Below, one piece after another: positions 9,492 to 17,028 of a stretch of 62,631 nucleotides of DNA (within the stretch, counting starts at the first letter, position 1; every line of letters begins with the position of its first letter). Source of the DNA: Eubacterium sp. (lineage in GTDB: Bacteria; Bacillota; Clostridia; Lachnospirales; Lachnospiraceae); assembly GCA_024698965.1 (NCBI GenBank), contig JAILQM010000045.1, positions 1 through 62,631 on the forward strand, written 5' to 3'. Below the pieces are notes generated by a model, which saw only the letters and a program-made list of their open reading frames with translations, had not been told where the DNA came from and did no database searches. The translations under genes were made by a program, and so were the position numbers.

Positions 9492-10388
9492 ATGTATGAT
9501 ATTAGGCTTAAACAAATAGAGTGTTTTCTCGAAGTGGCGGAAACTTTGAATATTTCAAAGACGGCCGGTAAACTCTATATTTCTCAGCCGCTTGCCAGCA
9601 AGTGGATTAAGAGCCTCGAGGAAGAGCTTGGCTGTAGGCTTTTTGAACGTACAAAGACAGGGCTTGTACTTACGGAAGAAGGCCGGGTTTTAAAGGATAA
9701 GTGGGGACATATTTATAACGAACTTTTAAGAAGTATAGAGGATATGCATTCGGCCGGTAAGACCGCAAAAGGTGTTATAAAGATAGGCTGTATTGAGGAT
9801 TTTGACCTTGGAAAAAATGTGAAAGATATTATAGACGGCTTTAAAAAGGCAAATCCCGAGGTTGAGATTGAGCTGCCGGTTTACGGGCCTAAAGATTTGA
9901 TGGAGCAGCTTATGAAGGGACAGGTGGATGTGGCTTTCCATACGACGGTTGATTTAAACGAAAACTGCGGAGTAAAAATGATGGATATTGCCGAGCTTTC
10001 TTCATGTATTGCGATGAGCAAGGACCACAGACTTGCAAAGCACAAGAAGATAGAGATTAAGGATTTAAAAGACGAGGTCTTTTATGAGCTTGCTTTAAGG
10101 GAGAGTCCGAGAAGTTTTGTAAAAATCAGAAAAATGTGCGAAAAAGCCGGGTTTGAACCTCGGGAAATAAAAGAATTTCATAATATTTCCTCGCTCGGAA
10201 TGGCGCTTAGATATCAGGGAGTTGCGGTGACTTTAAGAGAAAGCATGGCTTCTTTTAAGTCGGATTTAAAGCTCTACGATATAAAAGATACGAAATATAA
10301 TGAGAGGCTTGTGCTTATTTATCCGAAGAAAAATTATTCCAAGCTGGCCGAGAGGTTCTCATCTTTTGTAAAGGAATTTACGGCATAA
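9492..10388 (+). CDS. LysR-family transcriptional regulator
   Basis: A 298-residue regulator with an N-terminal winged helix (residues 1-65: QIECFLEVAETLNISKTAG, then SKWIKSLEEELGCRLFER) and a C-terminal periplasmic-binding-protein-like effector domain (about residues 90-298). It lies 35 nt after alr on the same strand, so it may be co-transcribed, although LysR genes usually control neighbours. A strong terminator separates it from the oxocamphor-hydrolase-like gene downstream, which is one candidate target. The effector is unknown. Confidence 0.85.
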   Translation: MYDIRLKQIECFLEVAETLNISKTAGKLYISQPLASKWIKSLEEELGCRLFERTKTGLVLTEEGRVLKDKWGHIYNELLRSIEDMHSAGKTAKGVIKIGCIEDFDLGKNVKDIIDGFKKANPEVEIELPVYGPKDLMEQLMKGQVDVAFHTTVDLNENCGVKMMDIAELSSCIAMSKDHRLAKHKKIEIKDLKDEVFYELALRESPRSFVKIRKMCEKAGFEPREIKEFHNISSLGMALRYQGVAVTLRESMASFKSDLKLYDIKDTKYNERLVLIYPKKNYSKLAERFSSFVKEFTA

Positions 10389-10413
10389 CAAAATAGAATA
10401 TCATAGTGTTTTC

Positions 10414-10446
10414 AAAAGACGGCGTATTAAAAATCGCCGTCTTTTT
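10414..10446 (+). terminator. Strong intrinsic terminator after the LysR gene
   Basis: Perfect 11-bp stem AAAAGACGGCG (10414-10424) with CGCCGTCTTTT (10435-10445), a 10-nt loop, and the T-run in the 3' arm. Confidence 0.9.
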
Positions 10447-10496
10447 GCGGTTTTGGGAGGGTATAAAATTTTGGAATACCGCATAAAATGTTTTAA

Positions 10497-10526
10497 TTAG
10501 ACAAGATAAAACAACGGAAATATAAT
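10497..10526 (+). promoter_or_regulatory. Sigma-A promoter of the oxocamphor-hydrolase-like gene
   Basis: TTAGAC (10497-10502), an 18-nt spacer, then a perfect TATAAT (10521-10526), about 50 nt upstream of the ATG. Confidence 0.55.
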
Positions 10527-10574
10527 GAGTGCATAGTATAAAGTTTCTTGAGAAAAGAAAGAGAGGTATTTTTA

Positions 10575-11594
10575 ATGGCAAAAAGAGATTATAGTAAGCA
10601 GATGGCTCCATATGTAGAACTTCCTAAGTTCGAAGAGTACAAGGAGTGGTTTAAGAATTATGCGGAACTTAAGAGAGAAGACGGCATTCTTCAGGTCGGA
10701 ATAAAAACCTGCGATCATAAAGCATACTGGTCGGGCGGAATGCACCGTGCTATGTCACAGCTTTCGAGAATTATTTCCTTAGATCACGAGAATGAAGTAA
10801 TCATCTGGACATCTGCAACAGAAGACTGGATTCAGGATCAGGATCCGAACGGATGGGACAGATATGCTGATGAGAGATTTGATCACCAGTTCTATGATGA
10901 TGTAAATCTTATTAAGAATATGGTATTCGATCTTGACGTTCCTACAATCGGAGCTATGCCGGGTCCGGGATTCCATTGGGATTCTGTTTTCCTTTGCGAT
11001 ATCACAATCATGTCAGAGGATGCTTATCTTGACGATCCGCATCTTACAAGCGGTATGGTACCGGGAGACGGAATGGGACTTCTTCTTCAGAACCTTATCG
11101 GTATTAAGAGAGCAAACTATCTTCTTGCTACAGGTTGCCAGGTCTCTGCTCAGACAGCTTATGAGTGGGGCGCTGTTTCTGAAGTTGCTCCTAAAGATCA
11201 GGTGCTTACAAGAGCATGGGAAATCGCTAAGATTCTTAAGTCGGCTCCATATCACGCTCGTTGCGTAACAAGTGCACTTATGAAGAGACCTCTTCAGAGA
11301 GCGCTTATGAACGACCTTAGAGTTAACACATTATCAGAGGCATATTCTACACAGATTTCTCTTAACTACGGTTCATACGGTGATAATGACGAAGGTCAGG
11401 TTGATGAGAGATTCTCAGGAATCTGGTGGAGATGGAGATGTGCTCCTGAGTCAAATGACGAACTTCAGAATCCTCGTACATATGAAGGCAAAGTCAATGA
11501 CAGAAAGACAGCTGTTAAGTGGTTTGAAGAGTATCATCCTGAAGAGTTTAAAGAGCTCATGAAAGATCTCGAGGGAGACCACGACTATAAATAG
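10575..11594 (+). CDS. Crotonase-superfamily protein, 6-oxocamphor-hydrolase-like
   Basis: A 339-residue enoyl-CoA hydratase/isomerase-fold protein. From memory of the Rhodococcus 6-oxocamphor hydrolase (a retro-Claisen beta-diketone hydrolase), its published catalytic residues His45, His122, His145 and Asp154 line up with His57 (GGMHRAM), His134 (GPGFHW), His156 and Asp165 (DPHLTSGMVPGDG) here. The neighbourhood up to TGCQVSAQTAYEWGAVSEV also aligns closely. True enoyl-CoA hydratases instead carry two glutamates and a CoA site. An extra C-terminal segment of about 70 residues, rich in Trp, Asp and Glu, is absent from the Rhodococcus enzyme. The start is ATG 10575 after GAGAGGT. It stands alone between a terminator and the pan promoter. 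C-C hydrolysis of a cyclic 1,3-diketone is inferred; the substrate is unknown. Confidence 0.75.
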   Translation: MAKRDYSKQMAPYVELPKFEEYKEWFKNYAELKREDGILQVGIKTCDHKAYWSGGMHRAMSQLSRIISLDHENEVIIWTSATEDWIQDQDPNGWDRYADERFDHQFYDDVNLIKNMVFDLDVPTIGAMPGPGFHWDSVFLCDITIMSEDAYLDDPHLTSGMVPGDGMGLLLQNLIGIKRANYLLATGCQVSAQTAYEWGAVSEVAPKDQVLTRAWEIAKILKSAPYHARCVTSALMKRPLQRALMNDLRVNTLSEAYSTQISLNYGSYGDNDEGQVDERFSGIWWRWRCAPESNDELQNPRTYEGKVNDRKTAVKWFEEYHPEEFKELMKDLEGDHDYK

Positions 11595-11656
11595 TAACTA
11601 CATATACATATTTTGTTGAATTTTAAAATCTATCCTTTCAAAAGTAACCATAAAAT

Positions 11657-11683
11657 GCCCCGGGACTGCCATTAGCCCGGGGC
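11657..11683 (+). terminator. GC-rich hairpin after the oxocamphor-hydrolase-like gene
   Basis: Perfect 8-bp stem GCCCCGGG (11657-11664) with CCCGGGGC (11676-11683). It is very stable against this AT-rich background, but no T-run follows directly, so termination is likely rather than certain. Confidence 0.5.
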
Positions 11684-11705
11684 GCTTGCTATTGTATAAT
11701 TTTTC

Positions 11706-11734
11706 TTGAATATTTAGCTGTATAGTGGTATAGT
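11706..11734 (+). promoter_or_regulatory. Sigma-A promoter of the pantothenate/CoA operon
   Basis: TTGAAT (11706-11711), a 17-nt spacer, TATAGT (11729-11734), leaving a leader of roughly 85 nt before the AAGGAGG and the ATG at 11828. Confidence 0.5.
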
Positions 11735-11827
11735 TCTTTTCGGATGGACGGTATCCTAACAGAACCGTACCCCGGATATTTAAGTCAAAGTAATAAAATA
11801 TCACTTCCTTTTTAAGGAGGCGATGAA

Positions 11828-12667
11828 ATGAAAATAGGATTTATCGGCGCAGGAAAAGTCGGCTTTTCCCTGGGCAGATACCTTAAAGAAAATGAGTATA
11901 CCCTTAGCGGATACTACAGTAAAAGCCCGGCATCGGCTGAAGATGCAGCAAAGTTTTGCGAAACAAATAGTTTTGACACGATGAAACAGTTAGTTGAAGT
12001 GAGTGATGTTTTGTTTCTGACCGTACCTGACGGTGAGATTGCGTCGGTATGGGAAAGACTTAAAGAGATTGATATTTGTAATAAAATAATCTGTCATACA
12101 AGCGGAGCACTCAGCTCCGAAGTATTCTCGGGTATGAAAGACCGCAGCGTTTTCGGTTTTTCGGTTCATCCCATCCTTGCGATTTCGGATAAATATGAAT
12201 CGTATAAGGATTTAAAATCAGCGTTTTTTACAATTGAAGGTTCGAAGGAAAAACTTGCGGAAGTGGCAGGCGTTTTTAAGCATTGCCAAAATAAAGTCGC
12301 GCTTATTGACGCAAATAGCAAGATAAAATATCATGCTGCCTGCTCCATAGTCAGCAATTTTGCCGTTATGCTTGCGGATGTGGCAAAGGATATGTTGCTT
12401 GAGAGCGGATTTTCCGAAGAAAATGTATTTGAAGCGATCGGACCTCTTATTGTAGGCAATGCGGAAAATATTGTAAAAAAAGGCACAAAAGAAGCACTTA
12501 CAGGCCCTATTGAAAGAGGGGATGTTCAAACAGTGCTTAAACATATTAGCGTGCTAAAAGAGGATGATAAAAGGCTTTATAAAGAGATGGCAAAAAGAAC
12601 GCTCGTCCTTGCCGAAAATAAACATCCCGAAAGAAACTACGAAAATATGGCGGAGGTTTTAAAATGA
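11828..12667 (+). CDS. panG: Rossmann-fold / DUF2520 protein, probable ketopantoate reductase (PanG-like)
   Basis: A 279-residue dehydrogenase-like protein with an N-terminal NADP fold ([15 protein letters not shown], residues 5-19) and a C-terminal helical DUF2520-type domain with [11 protein letters not shown] and [10 protein letters not shown]. It is unlike PanE. The gene overlaps panB by 4 nt and heads a run of panB, panC, panD and coaBC, which contains every other step from ketoisovalerate toward CoA but no panE. PanG of Francisella is a known alternative ketopantoate reductase, and I believe it belongs to this family. The ketopantoate-to-pantoate role rests mainly on position. The start is ATG 11828 after AAGGAGGCGATG. 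Confidence 0.75.
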   Translation: MKIGFIGAGKVGFSLGRYLKENEYTLSGYYSKSPASAEDAAKFCETNSFDTMKQLVEVSDVLFLTVPDGEIASVWERLKEIDICNKIICHTSGALSSEVFSGMKDRSVFGFSVHPILAISDKYESYKDLKSAFFTIEGSKEKLAEVAGVFKHCQNKVALIDANSKIKYHAACSIVSNFAVMLADVAKDMLLESGFSEENVFEAIGPLIVGNAENIVKKGTKEALTGPIERGDVQTVLKHISVLKEDDKRLYKEMAKRTLVLAENKHPERNYENMAEVLK

Positions 12668-13503
12668 AAAACACTGTACTTACTTTGAAGAAACAAAAAG
12701 AAGAAGGAAATAAGATTACAATGCTTACGGCATATGATTATTCTGTTGCCAAGCTTATAGACGGAGCCGGAATTGAGACTATTTTGGTCGGAGATTCTCT
12801 CGGAATGACAATGCTCGGATATGAAGATACTCTTCCGGTAACAATGGAAGATATGATTCACCATACGGCCTGTGTAAGCAGAGGAGCTAAAGAGGCGTTT
12901 GTCATCGCCGATATGCCGTTTTTATCATATCAGACATCTGTATATGACGCCGTGCTTAATGCCGGAAGACTTATTAAAGAAGGACATGCTCAGGCAGTAA
13001 AGCTTGAGGGCGGAGCAAGCGTGTGTGAGCAAATTAAGGCAATAACGGATGCCCAGATTCCGGTATGTGCTCATCTTGGGCTTACGCCTCAGTCTACGAA
13101 TGCTTTCGGCGGCTTTAAGGTACAGGGAAAGAGCGCAGAAAGAGCAAAGCAGATAGTTGAAGACGCCTTTAAGGTGCAGGAGGCAGGAGCTTTTATGGTA
13201 GTGCTTGAGTGTATTCCGGAAAAACTTGCGACTCTTATTACCGAGCTTTTGGACATCCCTACAATAGGTATTGGAGCAGGAGCCGGCTGCGACGGACAGG
13301 TTTTGGTATATCACGATATGCTTGGCATGTTTACCGATTTTAAGCCTAAGTTTGTTAAGCATTTCGGAAATATAGGCGAGGCCATGACAAAAGCATTTAC
13401 CGATTACAAAGATGAGGTAAAATCTGCAAGTTATCCGGCCAAAGAGCATACATTTAAGATTGATGATGACATTATGGAAGAATTATATAAGGAGTATAAA
13501 TAA
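12664..13503 (+). CDS. panB: 3-methyl-2-oxobutanoate hydroxymethyltransferase
   Basis: Transfers a one-carbon unit from methylenetetrahydrofolate to 2-ketoisovalerate to make ketopantoate, the first committed step of pantothenate synthesis. The 279-residue protein shows the family motifs [12 protein letters not shown] and [12 protein letters not shown], the Mg-site run VKLEGGAS, and HLGLTPQS. The C-terminal [21 protein letters not shown] is canonical. The ATG overlaps the stop of the PanG-like gene (ATGA), indicating translational coupling, and panC begins 1 nt after its stop. Confidence 0.96.
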   Translation: MKNTVLTLKKQKEEGNKITMLTAYDYSVAKLIDGAGIETILVGDSLGMTMLGYEDTLPVTMEDMIHHTACVSRGAKEAFVIADMPFLSYQTSVYDAVLNAGRLIKEGHAQAVKLEGGASVCEQIKAITDAQIPVCAHLGLTPQSTNAFGGFKVQGKSAERAKQIVEDAFKVQEAGAFMVVLECIPEKLATLITELLDIPTIGIGAGAGCDGQVLVYHDMLGMFTDFKPKFVKHFGNIGEAMTKAFTDYKDEVKSASYPAKEHTFKIDDDIMEELYKEYK

Positions 13504-13504
13504 T

Positions 13505-14356
13505 ATGAGTTTAACAATAGCAAAGACACCGGGTGAGGTAAAGGCAGTAATAAGAGAGTGGAAAAAAGAGGGACTTAGCATAGGACTTGTGCCTACAATG
13601 GGGTATCTTCATGAGGGACACGGTTCTCTTATAAAAAAAGCAGTAAGTGAAAACGATAGGGTAATGGTAAGCGTTTTTGTAAATCCGATTCAGTTCGGCC
13701 CTAACGAAGATTTAGAGTCTTATCCGAGAGATTTTGAGGCTGATGTAAAGCTTATTGAAAGTCTTGGCGCAGATCTTGTATTTCATCCGGAGCCTTCCGA
13801 TATGTATGAGAAAGATTTTTCTACAACAATAAGCGTAAGCGGCGTATCGGAAAATTTATGCGGAGCAAGAAGACCGGGACATTTTAACGGTGTCTGCACT
13901 GTAGTTACAAAGCTCTTTAATTTATCGGAGGCTGACAGAGCATATTTCGGACAAAAGGATGCTCAGCAGCTTGCCGTCGTAAAAAGAATGGTCAGAGACT
14001 TAAACGCAAATATTGAGATTGTAGGTTGTCCGATAATAAGAGAAGAGGACGGACTTGCAAAAAGCTCGAGAAATACTTATTTAAGCGCCGATGAAAGAAA
14101 GGCCGCAGTTGTACTTTCAAAGGCTCTTAAGGCCGGTAAAGAAATGATTGAATCGGGCGAAAAGGACGCATCTAAGGTAAAAGCTAAGATTAGCTCAGTA
14201 ATAGATGCTGAGCCTTTGGCTAAAACAGACTATGTGGAAATTTGTGACTGGAATTTAATAGAGCCTGTTGATATAATAAATAATAGTGTTTTAGTTGCTA
14301 TTGCGGTTTATATCGGCAAAACAAGACTTATTGATAATTTCATCATTGAAAAATAA
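13505..14356 (+). CDS. panC: Pantothenate synthetase (pantoate-beta-alanine ligase)
   Basis: Joins pantoate and beta-alanine through a pantoyl-adenylate. The 283-residue protein has the nucleotidyltransferase signature PTMGYLHEGHGSLI (HxGH type) near residue 30, then VFVNPIQFGPNEDLESYPR, and the FGQKDAQQLAVVKRM and LAKSSRNTYLS motifs that bind pantoate and ATP. The start is ATG 13505, 1 nt after the panB stop, using a ribosome site (AAGGAG) inside the panB end. An in-frame upstream ATG at 13460 lies within panB and would add residues unlike the family. Confidence 0.95.
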   Translation: MSLTIAKTPGEVKAVIREWKKEGLSIGLVPTMGYLHEGHGSLIKKAVSENDRVMVSVFVNPIQFGPNEDLESYPRDFEADVKLIESLGADLVFHPEPSDMYEKDFSTTISVSGVSENLCGARRPGHFNGVCTVVTKLFNLSEADRAYFGQKDAQQLAVVKRMVRDLNANIEIVGCPIIREEDGLAKSSRNTYLSADERKAAVVLSKALKAGKEMIESGEKDASKVKAKISSVIDAEPLAKTDYVEICDWNLIEPVDIINNSVLVAIAVYIGKTRLIDNFIIEK

Positions 14357-14377
14357 CCGATATAATTAGGAGGCAAT

Positions 14378-14767
14378 ATGCAGGTAACAATGTTAAAAGG
14401 AAAAATTCACAGAGCCGTTGTAAAACAGGCGGCACTTGATTATGTAGGTTCTATTACCGTAGATCCGCTTCTTCTCGAAGCTGCAGATATCTTTGAATAC
14501 GAGAAGGTAAGCATAGTGGATGTGGAAAACGGAAACAGATTCGAGACCTATACCATAGAAGGCGAAAGAGGCTCGGGACAGATTTGCCTTAACGGAGCTG
14601 CAGCCAGACAGGTGCAGGTGGGTGACCATATCATAATTATGTGTTATTGTGAAATGGACAGAGATGAGGCAAAAGCTCATAAGCCTCATGTGGTGTTTGT
14701 GGACGGAGAAAACAATATTGTTTCTACGGCCAGATATGAAAAACACGGAGAAATAAAGAATTTTTAG
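14378..14767 (+). CDS. panD: Aspartate 1-decarboxylase proenzyme
   Basis: Makes beta-alanine from aspartate. It is a pyruvoyl enzyme that cleaves itself between Gly24 and Ser25; both are present in [18 protein letters not shown] at the N-terminus, the [10 protein letters not shown] segment and the NGAAAR run are typical, and the 129-residue length is normal. It sits 21 nt after panC behind AGGAGGC, so beta-alanine supply is tied to its use by PanC. Confidence 0.96.
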   Translation: MQVTMLKGKIHRAVVKQAALDYVGSITVDPLLLEAADIFEYEKVSIVDVENGNRFETYTIEGERGSGQICLNGAAARQVQVGDHIIIMCYCEMDRDEAKAHKPHVVFVDGENNIVSTARYEKHGEIKNF

Positions 14768-14777
14768 AGGATGAAAA

Positions 14778-15971
14778 ATGCTTAAAGGAAAGACGGTTGT
14801 TTTGGGAGTAAGCGGCTCTATTGCCGCATATAAGATTGCAAATCTTGCTTCGGCGTTAGTAAAGCTAAATGCGGATGTTCATGTTATAATGACGAAGAAT
14901 GCCACCAATTTCATTAATCCTATTACATTTGAGACGCTTACAAAAAACAAATGTCTCGTGGATACTTTTGACAGGAATTTTGAATTTAAGGTAGAACACG
15001 TATCGCTTGCGCAGAAGGCGGACTGCATGATGATTGCTCCGGCAACGGCAAACGTTATCGCAAAATTAAGATGCGGAATTGCCGACGATATGCTTACCAC
15101 AACAGCCCTTGCCTGTGATGCGCCTATAATAGTTTCACCGGCAATGAATACTCATATGTATGAGAAAAAGGTAACTCGGGACAATATTTCGGCTCTTAAA
15201 GAATACGGTTTTGAAATTATTGAGCCGGCAAACGGGTATCTTGCTTGCGGCGATGTAGGTGCCGGGAAAATGCCGGAGCCTGAGGTTTTGCTCGAGTATA
15301 TTTTAAAAGCAATTCTCAGAGAAAAAGATCTTGAGGGCAAAAAGGTACTCATAAGTGCCGGACCTACAAGAGAAGCCATAGATCCGGTCAGATTTATCAG
15401 CAATCATTCTACCGGAAAAATGGGATATGCCCTTGCCAAAGAGGCGTCGTACAGAGGTGCGAAAGTCGTTTTGGTTTCGGGACCTGTTGATTTGGACCCG
15501 CCGCTTTTTGCAGAGACTGTAAATGTTACGAGTGCCAAAGAGATGTATGATGAGATTCATAAGCATTTTTCCGATACCGATATAGTAATAAAAGCTGCGG
15601 CTGTGGCTGACTACAGACCTAAGAGTGTGGCCGAAAACAAGATCAAAAAATCTGCCGAAGAGTCTGCGATTGAGCTTGAAAGAACCGACGATATAATAGC
15701 TTCTCTCGGAAAGATAAAAAGGGACAATCAGTTTGTTTGCGGATTTTCCATGGAGACAGAAAACATGCTTGAAAATTCGAGGGCTAAACTTAAAAAGAAA
15801 AATATCGATATGATAGTTGCAAATAATTTAAGGACAAAAGGAGCGGGATTCGGGACATCGACAAACGTTGTAACCATAATAAAAGAAGGCTCGGAAAAAG
15901 AGCTTCCGCTCATGTCCAAAGATGAGGTTTCACACGAGATTTTTAACGAGATTATAAAGGAAATGAAATAG
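14778..15971 (+). CDS. coaBC: Bifunctional phosphopantothenoylcysteine decarboxylase / phosphopantothenate-cysteine ligase
   Basis: Converts 4'-phosphopantothenate to 4'-phosphopantetheine in two steps. The N-terminal flavin decarboxylase (about residues 1-185) has LGVSGSIAAYKIA, the PAMNTHMY substrate motif and a catalytic cysteine near ACGDVGAGKMPEP. The C-terminal CTP-dependent ligase (about 190-397) has ISAGPTREAIDPVRFISN and the NKIKK run. The 397-residue length matches the fused enzyme. It follows panD by 10 nt and completes the pathway in this operon apart from the kinase (coaA/coaX). Confidence 0.95.
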   Translation: MLKGKTVVLGVSGSIAAYKIANLASALVKLNADVHVIMTKNATNFINPITFETLTKNKCLVDTFDRNFEFKVEHVSLAQKADCMMIAPATANVIAKLRCGIADDMLTTTALACDAPIIVSPAMNTHMYEKKVTRDNISALKEYGFEIIEPANGYLACGDVGAGKMPEPEVLLEYILKAILREKDLEGKKVLISAGPTREAIDPVRFISNHSTGKMGYALAKEASYRGAKVVLVSGPVDLDPPLFAETVNVTSAKEMYDEIHKHFSDTDIVIKAAAVADYRPKSVAENKIKKSAEESAIELERTDDIIASLGKIKRDNQFVCGFSMETENMLENSRAKLKKKNIDMIVANNLRTKGAGFGTSTNVVTIIKEGSEKELPLMSKDEVSHEIFNEIIKEMK

Positions 15972-16000
15972 TTTAAGGGGTTAACAAAAGAGGAGGATTA

Positions 16001-16903
16001 ATGGAAGACGAGAGGAAGATAGCGGTTCTTATTGATGCCGAAAATGTATCGAAAAAGTATATTACCAACATTCTTGAGGAAGTATCAAACTACGGCGAAG
16101 CTACGTATAAGAGGATTTACGGCGACTGGACCAAAGGAAACGGATGGAAGGACATTCTGCTTGAAAATTCACTGATTCCGATTCAGCAGTACAGCTACAC
16201 TCAAGGCAAAAACGCAACCGATTCGGCTATGATTATTGATGCAATGGACATACTTTATTCGGGGAATGTATCGGGCTTTTGCATCGTATCATCTGACAGC
16301 GATTTTACGAGGCTTGCCGCAAGACTCAGAGAGTCCGGCAGCTATGTAATAGGCATGGGTGAAAAGAAGACTCCGAATGCGTTTAGAAAGGCCTGCAATG
16401 TATTTAAAATCCTAGAATATATTTCCGGCGAAAAAGAGCAGTCCTACGAGGTTGATGAAAAGGGCGGCGTTACACCTGCTGCACTTATCAGAGATTCTGT
16501 TTATAAGATTCTTATGGAGAATGCCAATAAAGGCAAGGAGACCCAGATAGGCGAAATAGGTTCAAAGCTTAACATGCTTTATCCTGATTTTGACATCAGA
16601 AACTACGGCTTTTCAAAGCTTTCAACCTTCCTTGCCAAAACCTGTAAGGATGTTGCGCTTACAAATAAAATGGGACAGATGGTTTTAAGTATAAATGAGC
16701 ATGTCGACGATATAGAAAAAACCATTGTTCAGATTATTATAGATAACGGCGGAGAGATAGATAACTTAAGCGTGCTTAACAAAGAGCTCACAAACGAATA
16801 TCCGGGATTTAACGTAAGAAACTACGGATATGCAAAATTCAGCAGCTTTGTAAAAAGTCTTCCTTCGGTGAAGGTGCATGAAAATTCTGTAAAGCTCAGG
16901 TAA
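16001..16903 (+). CDS. NYN (LabA/DUF88-type) RNase-like protein with two C-terminal OST-HTH/LOTUS domains
   Basis: A 300-residue protein. The N-terminal PIN-like NYN domain (about residues 1-140) keeps the acidic residues expected of a metal-dependent nuclease: VLIDAENV, the Asp in NATDSAMIIDAMD, and SSDSDFTRLAARLRESG. Two related 70-residue units follow, each with a matching core (FDIRNYGFSKLSTFL and FNVRNYGYAKFSSFV), which are LOTUS/OST-HTH domains known to bind RNA or G-quadruplexes. It begins 29 nt after coaBC behind a strong GAGGAGG, so it may share the pan/coa transcript, though the functions look unrelated. RNA cleavage is inferred from the fold. Confidence 0.85.
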   Translation: MEDERKIAVLIDAENVSKKYITNILEEVSNYGEATYKRIYGDWTKGNGWKDILLENSLIPIQQYSYTQGKNATDSAMIIDAMDILYSGNVSGFCIVSSDSDFTRLAARLRESGSYVIGMGEKKTPNAFRKACNVFKILEYISGEKEQSYEVDEKGGVTPAALIRDSVYKILMENANKGKETQIGEIGSKLNMLYPDFDIRNYGFSKLSTFLAKTCKDVALTNKMGQMVLSINEHVDDIEKTIVQIIIDNGGEIDNLSVLNKELTNEYPGFNVRNYGYAKFSSFVKSLPSVKVHENSVKLR

Positions 16904-16921
16904 AATTTTTAAAAAATTTCA

Positions 16922-16949
16922 TTGACATTGTAAATATCGTTGCTAAACT
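16922..16949 (+). promoter_or_regulatory. Sigma-A promoter of the second OYE-type gene
   Basis: Perfect TTGACA (16922-16927), a 16-nt spacer, and TAAACT (16944-16949) with an upstream TG (extended -10). Transcription should begin near 16956, inside the hairpin at 16952-16980. Confidence 0.65.
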
Positions 16950-16951
16950 TT

Positions 16952-16984
16952 AAAGTAGGATGAAAAATTCATCCTGCTTTTCTT
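16952..16984 (+). terminator. Hairpin at the start of the OYE leader: upstream terminator or 5' stem
   Basis: A 13-bp stem (16952-16964 with 16968-16980, one G-T pair), an AAA loop, then TCTTTT. It looks like the terminator of the NYN gene, but it lies downstream of the next gene's -10 box, so it also falls in that gene's 5' leader. Confidence 0.55.
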
Positions 16985-17028
16985 TTGGGGAAAATCTAAA
17001 TAAAAGGGTACTATTGGAGGGTAAATTT

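Noticed and set aside
12925-13449. Long minus-strand frame (174 codons) across panB
   Set aside because: It lies wholly inside panB, whose product is unmistakable; no ribosome site.
14350-14375. ACCGATAT before panD as a sigma-28 -10
   Set aside because: First base differs, no suitable -35 in the panC end, and the gene is part of a metabolic operon.
15972-16000. Rex-like half site TTAACAA before the NYN gene
   Set aside because: Only TTAAGGGGTTAACAA matches, the left half is poor, and there is no promoter around it.
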